This document shows, one piece after another, positions 33,936 through 41,698 of a DNA stretch of 44,484 nucleotides. The DNA comes from Kineococcus sp. TRM81007. GTDB taxonomy: Bacteria; Actinomycetota; Actinomycetes; Actinomycetales; Kineococcaceae. The stretch is from NCBI RefSeq assembly GCF_022669155.1, contig NZ_JALBVB010000055.1, positions 72,025 through 116,508 on the forward strand. The letters run 5' to 3'. Both the position numbers and the translations under genes were made by a program. The notes under the pieces were generated by a model. It ran no database searches. It saw nothing but the letters and a program-made list of their open reading frames with translations, and had not been told where the DNA came from. Position 1 is the stretch's first letter. Every line of letters starts with the position of its first letter.

Positions 33936-36455
33936 TCAGCCGCGGTCCGCCCGCGGCGTCGGCAGCATCCCCCGCAGGTCCTCCAGCCCCTGCTCCAGCT
34001 CCTCGGCGACCCCCTCCGGCAGCTCCACCTCCGCGGCGGCCGGCGTCGTGCTCTCCGAGGACTCCGGCGCCTCCGAGGTGGTCTCCGGCTCCGGCGCCTC
34101 GGTCGTCTCCTCCGGCTCCGGTTCCGGCGCCGGCCGGCCCGCGCTGCGGGTCAGGGTGATCGTCGCCCCCGGCCGGGCGGACGAGGCGCTCTGCCGCGCC
34201 ACCAGGCCCGCGCCGATCGACGACGTCACCCGCCGCGAGGACACGCTGACGTCGAACCCGGCGTTCTCCAGCGTCCTGGTGGCCGAGGAGACGCTGCGGC
34301 CGACGACGTTCGGCACCTTCACCCGGCCGTTGCTGACCGTGGTGCGCAGGCCCTCGTTCGTGCCGGGGGTGAAGTCCTTCACCGGCTGGCCCAGCGCCTC
34401 CGCGGCCGGGCCGACGATGTTCGCCCAGATCGGGCCGGGGATCGTCGAGCCGTACACGCGGCGGTAGCGGCGGCCGTTGATGGACTCGCCGTTCAGGGAG
34501 TCGGTGCCGCTGGCGTGCCCCACCCACACCGCCGCCGCCATCTGCGGGGTGTAGGCGGCGAACCAGACGTCGGCGCTGTCGTTCGTGGTGCCCGTCTTGC
34601 TGGCCACCGGGCGGCCGATGCGCTCCACGCGGCGGGCGGTTCCGCTCTGCCAGCCCTCCTCCAGCGCCTCGGTGACGTTGCGGGCCACGTTCGGGTCCAG
34701 CACCTGCTGGCAGTCGGCGGACGGCACCGGCAGCGGGTTGCCCTCGGTGTCGAGCACCTCCATGATCGCGACCGGCTCGCAGAAGGTGCCCTCGGCGGCG
34801 AACGCGGCGTACGCGCCGGCGATCGACAACGGGGTCACCAGGTTCGTGCCCAGCGTCATCGACGGGTTCTGGTCCAGGTCGCGGCTGACCTCGCCGGTGA
34901 GGAAGTTCTTCGTGGCGGACGCCTTGTAGACGCCCAGGGACTGCGCGGTCGCGGCGATGTCGCAGATGTCGAGCTGCTTCTCCATCGACACGTACGCGGT
35001 GTTCACCGACTGGGAGGTGGCGCGGCGCACCGTCATCGAGCCGGAACTGCTGCTCTCGGAGTTGTAGTACGTGTAGGTGTCGCCGCTGCGGATCTTCGAG
35101 CCGCAGGCCGTGAACGCGCTGATCGGGTCCGAGCCGGAACGCGGGGAGGGCACCACCGAGTCCAGCGACCGGCCCGACTTCAGCCAGGTGGCGAGCGTGA
35201 ACGGCTTGAACGTCGAGCCCTGCTGGAACCCGTTGCCGCCGCCCATGGCGTCGCTGACGTTGTAGTTCAGCGTGGTCTGGCCCACGACGTCCTCGTCGGG
35301 CGAGTACGTCGTGTTCTGCGCCATCGCCAGGATCTTGCCGTTGCCCGGCTCCACGACGGAGGCCGCCGAGCGCGCCGGCTGCCCCGGGTTCACGCCCGCG
35401 TTCACGGCCTCCTGGGTGATGGCCTGCACCCGCTTGTCCAGGGTGGTCGTGATGCTCAGGCCACCGCGGCGCAGCAGCTCCTCGCGCTCCTCCACCGTCT
35501 CGCCGAACGCCGGGTCCTGCGCGATGACGTGGGTGACGTAGTCGCAGAAGTACGCGGCCGACTCCGCAGCCATGCAGCCCTGCCGGGACGGCTGCAGGAC
35601 CAGGCCCAGCGGCGCGGCCGCGGCGGCGTCGTGGGCGGCCTGGTCGATCTTGCCGAGCTCGAGCATCCGGGCCAGCACGACGTTGCGGCGGCCGATCGCC
35701 GCCTCCTCCTTCTCCACCGGGTTGTAGCCGGCGGGGTTCTGCACCAGCCCGGCCAGCAGCGCCGCCTCGTGCAGCGCCAGCTCCGCGGCCGGCTTGGAGA
35801 AGTAGTACTGCGCGGCGGCCTCGATGCCGTACACGTTGTTGTAGAAGTACGCGACGTTCAGGTAGGCGGCGAGGATCTCGTCCTTGCTCATCTCCTTCTC
35901 CACGCCCACCGCGAGCTTCATCTCGCGCAGCTTGCGGGCGTAGCCGTCCACGCCGTCCGCGTCCACCGCGGCGGCGGCGGCCTCGGCGTCGCCCTCCTCC
36001 ACGGCCTGCTCCACCAGGACGTTCTTCACGTACTGCTGCGTCAGCGTGGAGGCGCCCTGCGTGTCGCCGCCGCCGGCGTTGCTGACCAGGGCGCGGGCGA
36101 TGCCCTTGACGTCCACCGCGCCGTGCTCGTAGAAGCGGGAGTCCTCGATGGCGACGATCGCGTCGCGCATCACCGGGGCGATCTGGTCGAAGGAGACCAC
36201 CGAGCGGTTCTGGTCGTAGACGCGCGCCATGACCGAGCCGTCCGACCAGCGGATCGTCGTCGCCTCGGACAGCTTCTGGTCGCCGAGGTCGGAGGGCAGC
36301 TCGTTGAAGACCTCCACCCCCATGCGGGCTGCGCTGCCGGTGGCCGCCACGGCGGGCACGACGAGCCCCGCCGCCAGGACCCCCCCGGCGGCGCTGACCG
36401 CCGTGAAGGCACCGAGCAGCCGGAAGACGGGGCGGTGCGTGGAACCAGACGCCAT
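33936..36455 (-). CDS. ponA2: Bifunctional class A penicillin-binding protein with PASTA domain (PonA2-like)
   Basis: The 839-residue protein has a short cytoplasmic N terminus and one transmembrane helix (about 15-37). A GT51 glycosyltransferase domain follows (about 70-260, catalytic Glu104 in AIEDSRFYEHG, and QGASTLTQQYVKN). The transpeptidase domain carries S414-T-F-K417, S483-V-N485 and K620-T-G. One PASTA repeat (about 712-772) and an acidic Pro/Glu/Ser/Thr tail end the protein. It polymerises and cross-links peptidoglycan outside the membrane. Its place beside whiB4 matches mycobacterial ponA2. The ATG at 36455 lies six bases after a TACCCT -10 box, so the mRNA is probably leaderless. 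Confidence 0.92.
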   Translation of the reverse strand: MASGSTHRPVFRLLGAFTAVSAAGGVLAAGLVVPAVAATGSAARMGVEVFNELPSDLGDQKLSEATTIRWSDGSVMARVYDQNRSVVSFDQIAPVMRDAIVAIEDSRFYEHGAVDVKGIARALVSNAGGGDTQGASTLTQQYVKNVLVEQAVEEGDAEAAAAAVDADGVDGYARKLREMKLAVGVEKEMSKDEILAAYLNVAYFYNNVYGIEAAAQYYFSKPAAELALHEAALLAGLVQNPAGYNPVEKEEAAIGRRNVVLARMLELGKIDQAAHDAAAAAPLGLVLQPSRQGCMAAESAAYFCDYVTHVIAQDPAFGETVEEREELLRRGGLSITTTLDKRVQAITQEAVNAGVNPGQPARSAASVVEPGNGKILAMAQNTTYSPDEDVVGQTTLNYNVSDAMGGGNGFQQGSTFKPFTLATWLKSGRSLDSVVPSPRSGSDPISAFTACGSKIRSGDTYTYYNSESSSSGSMTVRRATSQSVNTAYVSMEKQLDICDIAATAQSLGVYKASATKNFLTGEVSRDLDQNPSMTLGTNLVTPLSIAGAYAAFAAEGTFCEPVAIMEVLDTEGNPLPVPSADCQQVLDPNVARNVTEALEEGWQSGTARRVERIGRPVASKTGTTNDSADVWFAAYTPQMAAAVWVGHASGTDSLNGESINGRRYRRVYGSTIPGPIWANIVGPAAEALGQPVKDFTPGTNEGLRTTVSNGRVKVPNVVGRSVSSATRTLENAGFDVSVSSRRVTSSIGAGLVARQSASSARPGATITLTRSAGRPAPEPEPEETTEAPEPETTSEAPESSESTTPAAAEVELPEGVAEELEQGLEDLRGMLPTPRADRG

Positions 36456-36461
36456 ACCAGC

Positions 36462-36467
36462 AGGGTA
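36462..36467 (-). promoter_or_regulatory. -10 box of a leaderless promoter for ponA2
   Basis: TACCCT on the minus strand ends six bases before the ATG and no ribosome site is present. A -35 hexamer is not clear. Confidence 0.45.
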
Positions 36468-36579
36468 AGGGGAGACGACGCCGAGTCCTCGCGCACGCAG
36501 GACCTCCACGAGCACTCCGCACGACACCACCCCGCACGCCCCCCCACGGGGGGCCACCGTGCACGCTGCGTGACCGGAA

Positions 36580-36597
36580 CTAGTCCCGACGGACTAG
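36580..36597. promoter_or_regulatory. Palindrome between ponA2 and whiB4
   Basis: CTAGTCC and GGACTAG flank CGAC, a perfect 7-bp-arm inverted repeat, in the 307-bp divergent intergenic region. It could be an operator shared by ponA2 and whiB4. A TACGCT at 36644-36649 might be the whiB4 -10 box. Confidence 0.45.
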
Positions 36598-36709
36598 CGG
36601 TTCTGGTGCCGAATGGCTCTGACGCGACACGCCTCGCCGACCCTACGCTGCTGCCACGCCCCCTCGGGGGCCGTCAGGGGGATTCACAGGGTCGCCTCCT
36701 CCGGGGGGA

Positions 36710-36730
36710 ACCACCGCGCCACGCGGTGGT
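36710..36730 (+). promoter_or_regulatory. Hairpin in the probable whiB4 leader
   Basis: ACCACCGCG and CGCGGTGGT form a perfect 9-bp stem with a three-base loop, ending 32 bases before the whiB4 start. It may shape mRNA stability or act as an attenuator; there is no T tract. Confidence 0.45.
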
Positions 36731-36762
36731 CCGCGAGGGGGCGTGACGGGGAGGGACCGTCG

Positions 36763-37116
36763 ATGGTGTGGACGTTGGAGTGGGCCGCTCGCGGGGCGTG
36801 CAAGTCCGCGGAGGCCGACGAGCTGTTCGTGCAGGGTTCGGCGCAGAACCGCGCCAAGGCGATCTGCGGGGGGTGCCCCGTGCGCACCGAGTGCCTCGCG
36901 GACGCCCTCGACAGCCGGGTCGAGTTCGGCGTGTGGGGCGGCATGACCGAGCGGGAGCGGCGCGCGCTGCTCAAGCGCCGCCCGAACGTGCGCTCCTGGC
37001 AGCGCCTGCTGGAGGCCGCGCGCGACGCGCACCTGGCCACCGCCGCCGGCACCGTCACCGGCTCGGGCACCAGCGCCCCCGCCGGCGCGGACGGGGACGT
37101 GCTGCAGGCCGTCTGA
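36763..37116 (+). CDS. whiB4: WhiB4-like iron-sulfur transcription factor
   Basis: The 117-residue protein has the four cluster-binding cysteines C13, C35, C38 and C44 (C-x21-C-x2-C-x5-C) and the WhiB signature EFGVWGGMTERERRALLKRRP. The stretch DELFVQGSAQNRAKAIC is very close to mycobacterial WhiB4, and the divergent ponA2 neighbour is the same. WhiB4 binds an oxygen- and redox-sensitive 4Fe-4S cluster and regulates oxidative-stress genes. The ATG has GGGGAGGG upstream. The Ala/Gly/Ser-rich C-terminal tail (from about 85) is less conserved. Confidence 0.92.
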   Translation: MVWTLEWAARGACKSAEADELFVQGSAQNRAKAICGGCPVRTECLADALDSRVEFGVWGGMTERERRALLKRRPNVRSWQRLLEAARDAHLATAAGTVTGSGTSAPAGADGDVLQAV

Positions 37117-37154
37117 GCCCGGCCGGGCGGGACGGCCGCCCCGCGCGCCACGGC

Positions 37155-37174
37155 CGCCGCCACTACGGTGGCGG
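37155..37174 (+). promoter_or_regulatory. Leaderless promoter with palindrome for the DUF4177 gene
   Basis: The -10 box TACGGT (37164-37169) ends seven bases before the ATG at 37177. It is embedded in a perfect inverted repeat, GCCGCCAC-TACG-GTGGCGGC. A repressor there would block polymerase directly (inference). Confidence 0.5.
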
Positions 37175-37176
37175 CC

Positions 37177-37335
37177 ATGACGACCTGGGAGTACGCGACC
37201 GTCCCGCTCATCGTCCACGCGACGAAGCAGATCCTGGACCAGTGGGGCTCCGACGGCTGGGAGCTCGTGCAGGTGGTGACCGGCCCGGACGGCAACGGCC
37301 TCGTCGCCTACCTCAAGCGCCCCACCGGCGCGTGA
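37177..37335 (+). CDS. DUF4177-type small protein
   Basis: This is a 52-residue protein beginning MTTWEYATVPLIVHATKQILDQWG and continuing SDGWELVQVVTGPDGNGLVAYLKRP, the compact WEY...GWELV pattern of DUF4177. It corresponds in position and type to mycobacterial Rv3678A. The function is unknown. Its stop overlaps the RidA-family start as GTGA, so the two are translationally coupled. Confidence 0.88.
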   Translation: MTTWEYATVPLIVHATKQILDQWGSDGWELVQVVTGPDGNGLVAYLKRPTGA

Positions 37336-37808
37336 GCACCACGCACACCGCGCGCCTCGCCGCGCTCGGCCTGGAGCTGCCGGACGTGCCGGCCCCCGTG
37401 GCCGCGTACGTGCCGGCGGTGCGCTCCGGCGACCTCGTCCACACCTCCGGCCAGCTGCCGTTCACCGGCGGCGAGCTGCCCCTGACCGGCAAGGTCGGCC
37501 AGGGCGACGGGCTCGTGGACCCCGAGACCGCCCGGCAGCTCGCCGGCACGGCCGCGCTCAACGCGCTGGCCGCCGCCGCGGGCGCCGCCGGCGGCCTGGA
37601 CGCGGTCCAGGCCGTCGTGAAGGTCGTCGTGTTCGTCGCCAGCGACCCCGGGTTCACCGGCCAGCCCGCCGTCGCCAACGGTGCCAGCGAACTGCTCGGG
37701 CAGGTGCTCGGCGACGCGGGCCGGCACGCCCGCAGCGCCGTGGGCGTGGCGGTGCTGCCCCTCGACTCCCCCGTGGAGGTCGAGATCACCGTGCGGGTGC
37801 GCTCCTGA
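37332..37808 (+). CDS. RidA-family (YjgF/L-PSP) protein
   Basis: The 158-residue protein has the RidA fold pattern: LVHTSGQLPFTGGELPLTGKVGQGD, DAVQAVVKVVVFVASDPGFTGQPAVANGASELLGQVLGDAGRHARSAVGVAVLPLDSPVEVEI. RidA proteins remove reactive enamine/imine intermediates of amino-acid metabolism, but this longer subgroup (Rv3678c-like) has not been shown to do so and the usual catalytic Arg position is shifted. The GTG start overlaps the DUF4177 stop. The stop lies in CTGA, overlapping the probable start of the next gene. Confidence 0.87.
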   Translation: MSTTHTARLAALGLELPDVPAPVAAYVPAVRSGDLVHTSGQLPFTGGELPLTGKVGQGDGLVDPETARQLAGTAALNALAAAAGAAGGLDAVQAVVKVVVFVASDPGFTGQPAVANGASELLGQVLGDAGRHARSAVGVAVLPLDSPVEVEITVRVRS

Positions 37809-38596
37809 CGCGCCGTGCGGCGCCCGGCGCGTGGGCGGGTGGGCCGGTCACCGACCGGGCCACCTGCCTGCTCGCGCCGAACCCCGGGCCGATGACGCTG
37901 GAGGGCACGAACAGCTGGGTGCTGGCCGCCCCGGGCTCCCGGGACGCGGTCGTCGTCGACCCCGGCCCGGACGACGCCGCGCACCGCGCCGCCCTCCTGG
38001 GGGAGCTCACCGGCCGGGACCTGCGCTGCGCGCTCGTGGTGACCACCCACCACCACGACGACCACGCCGGCGGCGCGGACGCCTTCGCGGCCGCGGCCGG
38101 CTCCCCGCCGGTGCTGCGCGCCGCCGACGCCGACGACGGCGGTGAGCTCGACGTGGACGGGCTGCGGCTGCGGCTGCTGCGCACCCCCGGTCACACCGCC
38201 GACTCCCTGTGCCTGCTGGTGGAGGACGAGGGCTCCTTGCTGACCGGCGACACCGTCCTGGGCCGCGGCAGCACCGCGCTGAGCGACGACGGCGACCTCG
38301 GCGAGCACCTGGCGTCGCTGCGGCGGCTGCTGGGGCTGGACACCGCCGGGCACCTGGAGGTGCTGCTGCCCGGCCACGGGCCCGCGCGCCGCGACGCGCG
38401 CGCCGCGCTGGCCGCCCAGCTCGCGCACCGCCTGGGGCGCCTGGAGCAGGTGCGCGAGGCCCTGGAGGCGGGGGCGCCGGACGTCGCCGCCGTCGCGACG
38501 GCCGTGCACGGCCCCCTGGAGGGGCCGCTGGCGGACGCGGCCCGCGCCTCGGTGCGCGCCCACCTGGCCCACCTCGGCGTGGACCTGCCGGGCTGA
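37805..38596 (+). CDS. Metallo-beta-lactamase-fold hydrolase, probable CTG start
   Basis: The hydrolase has the metal motif THHHDDH (residues 81-87 from the CTG), then GHTADSLCLL, LLTGDTVLG and LLPGHGPAR, and corresponds to mycobacterial Rv3677c. The family signature NPGPMTLEGTNSWVL places the first ATG (37892) inside a conserved motif, so translation must begin earlier. No ATG, GTG or TTG is available in frame. CTG 37805 forms a CTGA overlap with the upstream stop, like the GTGA overlaps around it, and would give MTRRAAPGAWAGGPVTDRAT. The substrate (glyoxalase-, RNase- or thioester-type) is unknown. Confidence 0.88.
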   Translation: MTRRAAPGAWAGGPVTDRATCLLAPNPGPMTLEGTNSWVLAAPGSRDAVVVDPGPDDAAHRAALLGELTGRDLRCALVVTTHHHDDHAGGADAFAAAAGSPPVLRAADADDGGELDVDGLRLRLLRTPGHTADSLCLLVEDEGSLLTGDTVLGRGSTALSDDGDLGEHLASLRRLLGLDTAGHLEVLLPGHGPARRDARAALAAQLAHRLGRLEQVREALEAGAPDVAAVATAVHGPLEGPLADAARASVRAHLAHLGVDLPG

Positions 38597-38614
38597 GGCC
38601 CGGCCGAGCCTCAG
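38593..38614. terminator. Compact bidirectional hairpin terminator
   Basis: CTGAGGC and GCCTCAG form a 7-bp stem with an 8-base loop that contains or overlaps the stop codons of both convergent genes. Confidence 0.55.
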
Positions 38615-39327
38615 CGGGCCCGGCGGGTCAGCCGGTCGACGTCGTGCAGCACGACCGCCCGCGCCTCCAGGCGCAGCCAGCCGCGGGAGGCGAAGTCCGC
38701 CAGCGCCTTGTTCACCGTCTCGCGGGAGGCGCCCACCAGCTGGGCCAGCTCCTCCTGGGTGAGGTCGTGCGCCACCAGCAGCCCGTCGGCGATCGGGCGG
38801 CCGAAGCGGCGCGAGAGGTCCAGCAGCGCCTTGGCGACCCGGCCGGGCACGTCGGTGAAGACGAGGTCGGCCAGGGTGACGTTGGTGCGGCGCAGCCGCT
38901 GCGCCAGCGCCTGCAGCAGGTGCTTGGCGACCTCGGGGCGGCGGGTCAGCCAGGCCATCATGTCGTCGTGCTGCAGGGCGATGAGGTCCGCCTCGGAGAC
39001 CGCGCGCGCCGAGCTGGTGCGCGGGCCGGGGTCGAACAGCGACAGCTCGCCGAACATCTCCCCCGGGCCCATCACGGCCAGCAGGTTCTCCCGGCCGTCG
39101 GGCCAGCTGCGCACCAGCTTGATCTTGCCGGTGCGCACCACGTAGACGCGGTCGCCGGGCTCGCCCTCGGCGAACACCTGCTCGCCGCGCTCCAGGTGGA
39201 CCGCCTCCATGGACTCCAGCAGCTCGGCGGAGGCGTCGTCGTCCAGGGCGGCGAACAGCGGCGCGCGGCGGACGACGTCCCCCAGGCTCTCGGCGTCCGC
39301 GACGCCGTCGCTCTGCGCGTGCTCCAC
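38611..39327 (-). CDS. crp: Crp/Fnr-family cAMP-responsive regulator
   Basis: The 238-residue protein is very like mycobacterial Crp (Rv3676). The cyclic-nucleotide domain (about 20-135) has GEMFGELSLFDPGPRTSSARA as phosphate-binding cassette, a dimerisation helix follows, and the winged HTH is LTQEELAQLVGASRETVNKALADFASRGWL (about 185-215). In mycobacteria Crp controls rpfA, whiB1 and carbon metabolism genes. GTG 39327 has GGGAGG eight bases upstream. Gene order around it matches the mycobacterial crp-nth region. Confidence 0.94.
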   Translation of the reverse strand: MEHAQSDGVADAESLGDVVRRAPLFAALDDDASAELLESMEAVHLERGEQVFAEGEPGDRVYVVRTGKIKLVRSWPDGRENLLAVMGPGEMFGELSLFDPGPRTSSARAVSEADLIALQHDDMMAWLTRRPEVAKHLLQALAQRLRRTNVTLADLVFTDVPGRVAKALLDLSRRFGRPIADGLLVAHDLTQEELAQLVGASRETVNKALADFASRGWLRLEARAVVLHDVDRLTRRAR

Positions 39328-39451
39328 CGAGTGACCTCCCGTGCTGCCGCGCGCCCCGGCTGGGCGCACCGCGCCTCAGTCTGCCGCACGGCGTCCCGGG
39401 AGGCTCGGCCGGTCGCGGCGGCGGACGTCGGCGCGGCGCGACCCGGCGGTG

Positions 39452-40105
39452 TCAGCGCGCGGCGCGGGACGGTGCCACCAGGTCGCGGTAGCGGCGCAGG
39501 AGCGCGTCGGTGACGAGCTCCAGCTCCTCCTCCAGCGCGTCCTCGTAGGCGCCCAGGCGGCGGGCGGCGGCGGCCAGCGCGCGCAGCTGCCCGGCCAGGT
39601 CGCCGCCGGCCCCGGCGCCGGCGGTCAGCACCAGCCCGCGCAGGACGTCGTTGGGGTCGGCGACGGCGGGCAGGGAGCCGGGGGGCGACGGCGGCGGCAG
39701 GTGAGCGGCCAGGTGCGCCTCCAGCGGACCGCCGTGGGCGCCGGCCTCCACGGGCACCTCCAGCGCCTCCGCGCCGACGGCCGCGGCCACCAGCAGGTCG
39801 CGGCGGGCGCGCAGCAGGCGCGACCAGTGCCCGGCGCGGCGCACCTCCTCCAGCAGCAGCTCGCGGCGGCGGCGCAGCGCGAGCAGCGGCAGCTCCTGCA
39901 GCTCGTGGTCCACCAGGTGCGCGGCGTGCGGTTCGGAGGCGGCGCCGGGGACGGCGGCCAGGCGGGCGAGCAGCTCCCGCAGGCCCGGCACCTCCGGCGG
40001 CTCCGGCAGCTCCGGCAGGTCGTCCGGGACGGGCGCGGCGCCGGGCGCGCCGGCGGTGGCGGTGGCGGTGGGCGGGGTCTGCGGGTCCCCGTCGCGTGCT
40101 GGCAT
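39452..40105 (-). CDS. Hypothetical protein, helical and Ala/Leu-rich
   Basis: I do not recognise this 217-residue protein. After a Pro/Ala-rich N terminus of about 40 residues it is predicted to be helical and charged (LALRRRRELLLEEVRRAGHWSRLLRARRDLLVAAA, LGAYEDALEEELELVTDALLRRYRDL), with coiled-coil potential and no membrane helix. It sits between crp and nth, where mycobacteria have the unrelated-looking Rv3675. It is divergent from nth. The ATG at 40105 is chosen, but the ribosome site is weak. Confidence 0.65.
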   Translation of the reverse strand: MPARDGDPQTPPTATATAGAPGAAPVPDDLPELPEPPEVPGLRELLARLAAVPGAASEPHAAHLVDHELQELPLLALRRRRELLLEEVRRAGHWSRLLRARRDLLVAAAVGAEALEVPVEAGAHGGPLEAHLAAHLPPPSPPGSLPAVADPNDVLRGLVLTAGAGAGGDLAGQLRALAAAARRLGAYEDALEEELELVTDALLRRYRDLVAPSRAAR

Positions 40106-40216
40106 GGCCGTCGTGTCGTCCCCGGCGGCGGCGCCCTTGACGGCGCCGCGGCGCGCGTCACCCGCTCGCGCGCAGCAGTCACCCGCTCGCACCCGGCCGG
40201 TGTCCGGGACGGCACG

Positions 40217-40222
40217 TACCCT
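40217..40222 (+). promoter_or_regulatory. -10 box of a leaderless promoter for nth
   Basis: TACCCT ends seven bases before the GTG at 40230. No -35 box is clear. Confidence 0.45.
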
Positions 40223-40229
40223 CGCCGGT

Positions 40230-41009
40230 GTGAGCAGCACGTCCCGCCCCGCCCTCGACGCCGACGGCGAGACGCCGCTCGCGCGCACGCGGCGCGCCCG
40301 CAAGGTGCACCGGCTGCTGGCGGAGCGCTACCCCGACGCCCGCTGCGAGCTGGACTTCACCACGCCCTTCCAGCTGCTGGTGGCGACCGTGCTGTCCGCG
40401 CAGTGCACCGACGCGCGGGTCAACACGGTCACGCCGCAGCTGTTCGCGCGCTGGCCGGAGCCGGTGGACCTGGCCGGCGCGGACCGCGCCGAGCTGGAGG
40501 CCGTCGTGCAGCCCACCGGGTTCTTCCGCGCGAAGAGCGACTCGCTGCTGCGGCTGTCGGCGGCGCTGGTGGCCGACCACGGCGGTCGGGTGCCCGGGCG
40601 GCTGGAGGACCTCGTGCGGCTGCCGGGCGTGGGGCGCAAGACCGCCAACGTCGTCCTCGGCGACGCGTTCGGCGTGCCCGGGCTGACGGTCGACACCCAC
40701 GTGGGCCGGCTCTCGCGCCGGCTGGGGTTCACCCGCCACGAGGACCCGGTGAAGGTGGAGTCCGACCTCGCGCAGCTGCTGCCGCGCGAGGACTGGACCA
40801 TCTTCAACCACCGGACGATCTTCCACGGGCGGCGCACCTGCCACAGCCGCAGGCCGGCGTGCGGGGCGTGCCCGGTGGCGCGGCTGTGCCCGTCGTACGG
40901 CACCGGGGAGACGGACCCGGTGCGGGCGGCGAAGCTCGTGCGCGGCCCGGCCGCCCCGGTGGCCGACGCGGATGCCGCCGGCGCCGCAGCGGTCCCGGTC
41001 GCCCCGTGA
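40230..41009 (+). CDS. nth: Endonuclease III, DNA glycosylase/AP lyase
   Basis: The 259-residue protein has the helix-hairpin-helix LPGVGRKTANVVLGDAFG with catalytic Lys137, the catalytic Asp155 in TVDTHVGRLSRRLG, and the 4Fe-4S cluster cysteines C204-x6-C211-x2-C214-x5-C220. It removes oxidised pyrimidines and cleaves the abasic site in base-excision repair. An Ala/Pro-rich tail extends about 35 residues beyond the usual end. GTG 40230 follows a leaderless -10 box. The stop overlaps the NUDIX start as GTGA. Confidence 0.95.
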   Translation: MSSTSRPALDADGETPLARTRRARKVHRLLAERYPDARCELDFTTPFQLLVATVLSAQCTDARVNTVTPQLFARWPEPVDLAGADRAELEAVVQPTGFFRAKSDSLLRLSAALVADHGGRVPGRLEDLVRLPGVGRKTANVVLGDAFGVPGLTVDTHVGRLSRRLGFTRHEDPVKVESDLAQLLPREDWTIFNHRTIFHGRRTCHSRRPACGACPVARLCPSYGTGETDPVRAAKLVRGPAAPVADADAAGAAAVPVAP

Positions 41010-41698
41010 GCGGGGCGCGGGTGCTGCCCGGGTGGCTGCGCCCGCTGGCCGAGCGCCTGCCCACGGTCACCGCGGACGACCTGCGCTGGCACGACGACCG
41101 CCGCGCGCCCGCCGGCGCCGCGCGCCCCGCCGCGGTGCTCGTGCTGTTCGCCGACGGCCCGGCCGGGCCGGAGGTGCTGCTCACCGAGCGCGCCGGCACC
41201 CTGCGCCAGCACTCCGGGCAGGTCGCCTTCCCCGGCGGGCGCAGCGACCCCGGCGACCCCTCCCCCGCCGCCACCGCGCTGCGCGAGGCGGCCGAGGAGA
41301 CCGGCCTGGACCCCGCGGGCGTCGACGTCCTCGGCGAGCTGCCGCGGCTGCTGCTGGCGCACTCGCGGCACTCCGTGACGCCCGTGGTGGCGCACTGGCG
41401 CGCGCCCGCGCCCGTCGGGGTGCGCGACGCCGCGGAGGTGGCGCGCGTGGAGCGGGTGCCGCTGCCGGAGCTGCTGGCACCGGCGGCGCGGCGGCGGCTG
41501 CGCGGCCCCGGCGGGTACGCCGGCCCGGCGTTCGCGGTGCGCGGCATGCTGGTGTGGGGGTTCACCGCGGAGGTCCTCGTGCGGGTGCTCGCCCTGGGCG
41601 ACCTGCTGCCGGTGGACGGCGCGGTGGGGGGTCCGGGTGCCGCCGAGCTCACCCTCGACGAGGCGCTGCGGTGGGCGCGCGGCGCGGGCACCCCGTGA
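41006..41698 (+). CDS. CoA-type NUDIX pyrophosphohydrolase
   Basis: The 230-residue protein carries the NuCoA signature LLTERAGTLRQHSGQVAFPGG just before the NUDIX box GGRSDPGD...ALREAAEETGLDP, which defines enzymes that hydrolyse CoA and its oxidised forms. Mycobacterial Rv3672c holds the same place. The GTG start overlaps the nth stop (GTGA), and its stop overlaps the marP start the same way, making an nth-NUDIX-marP operon. Confidence 0.9.
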   Translation: MSGARVLPGWLRPLAERLPTVTADDLRWHDDRRAPAGAARPAAVLVLFADGPAGPEVLLTERAGTLRQHSGQVAFPGGRSDPGDPSPAATALREAAEETGLDPAGVDVLGELPRLLLAHSRHSVTPVVAHWRAPAPVGVRDAAEVARVERVPLPELLAPAARRRLRGPGGYAGPAFAVRGMLVWGFTAEVLVRVLALGDLLPVDGAVGGPGAAELTLDEALRWARGAGTP

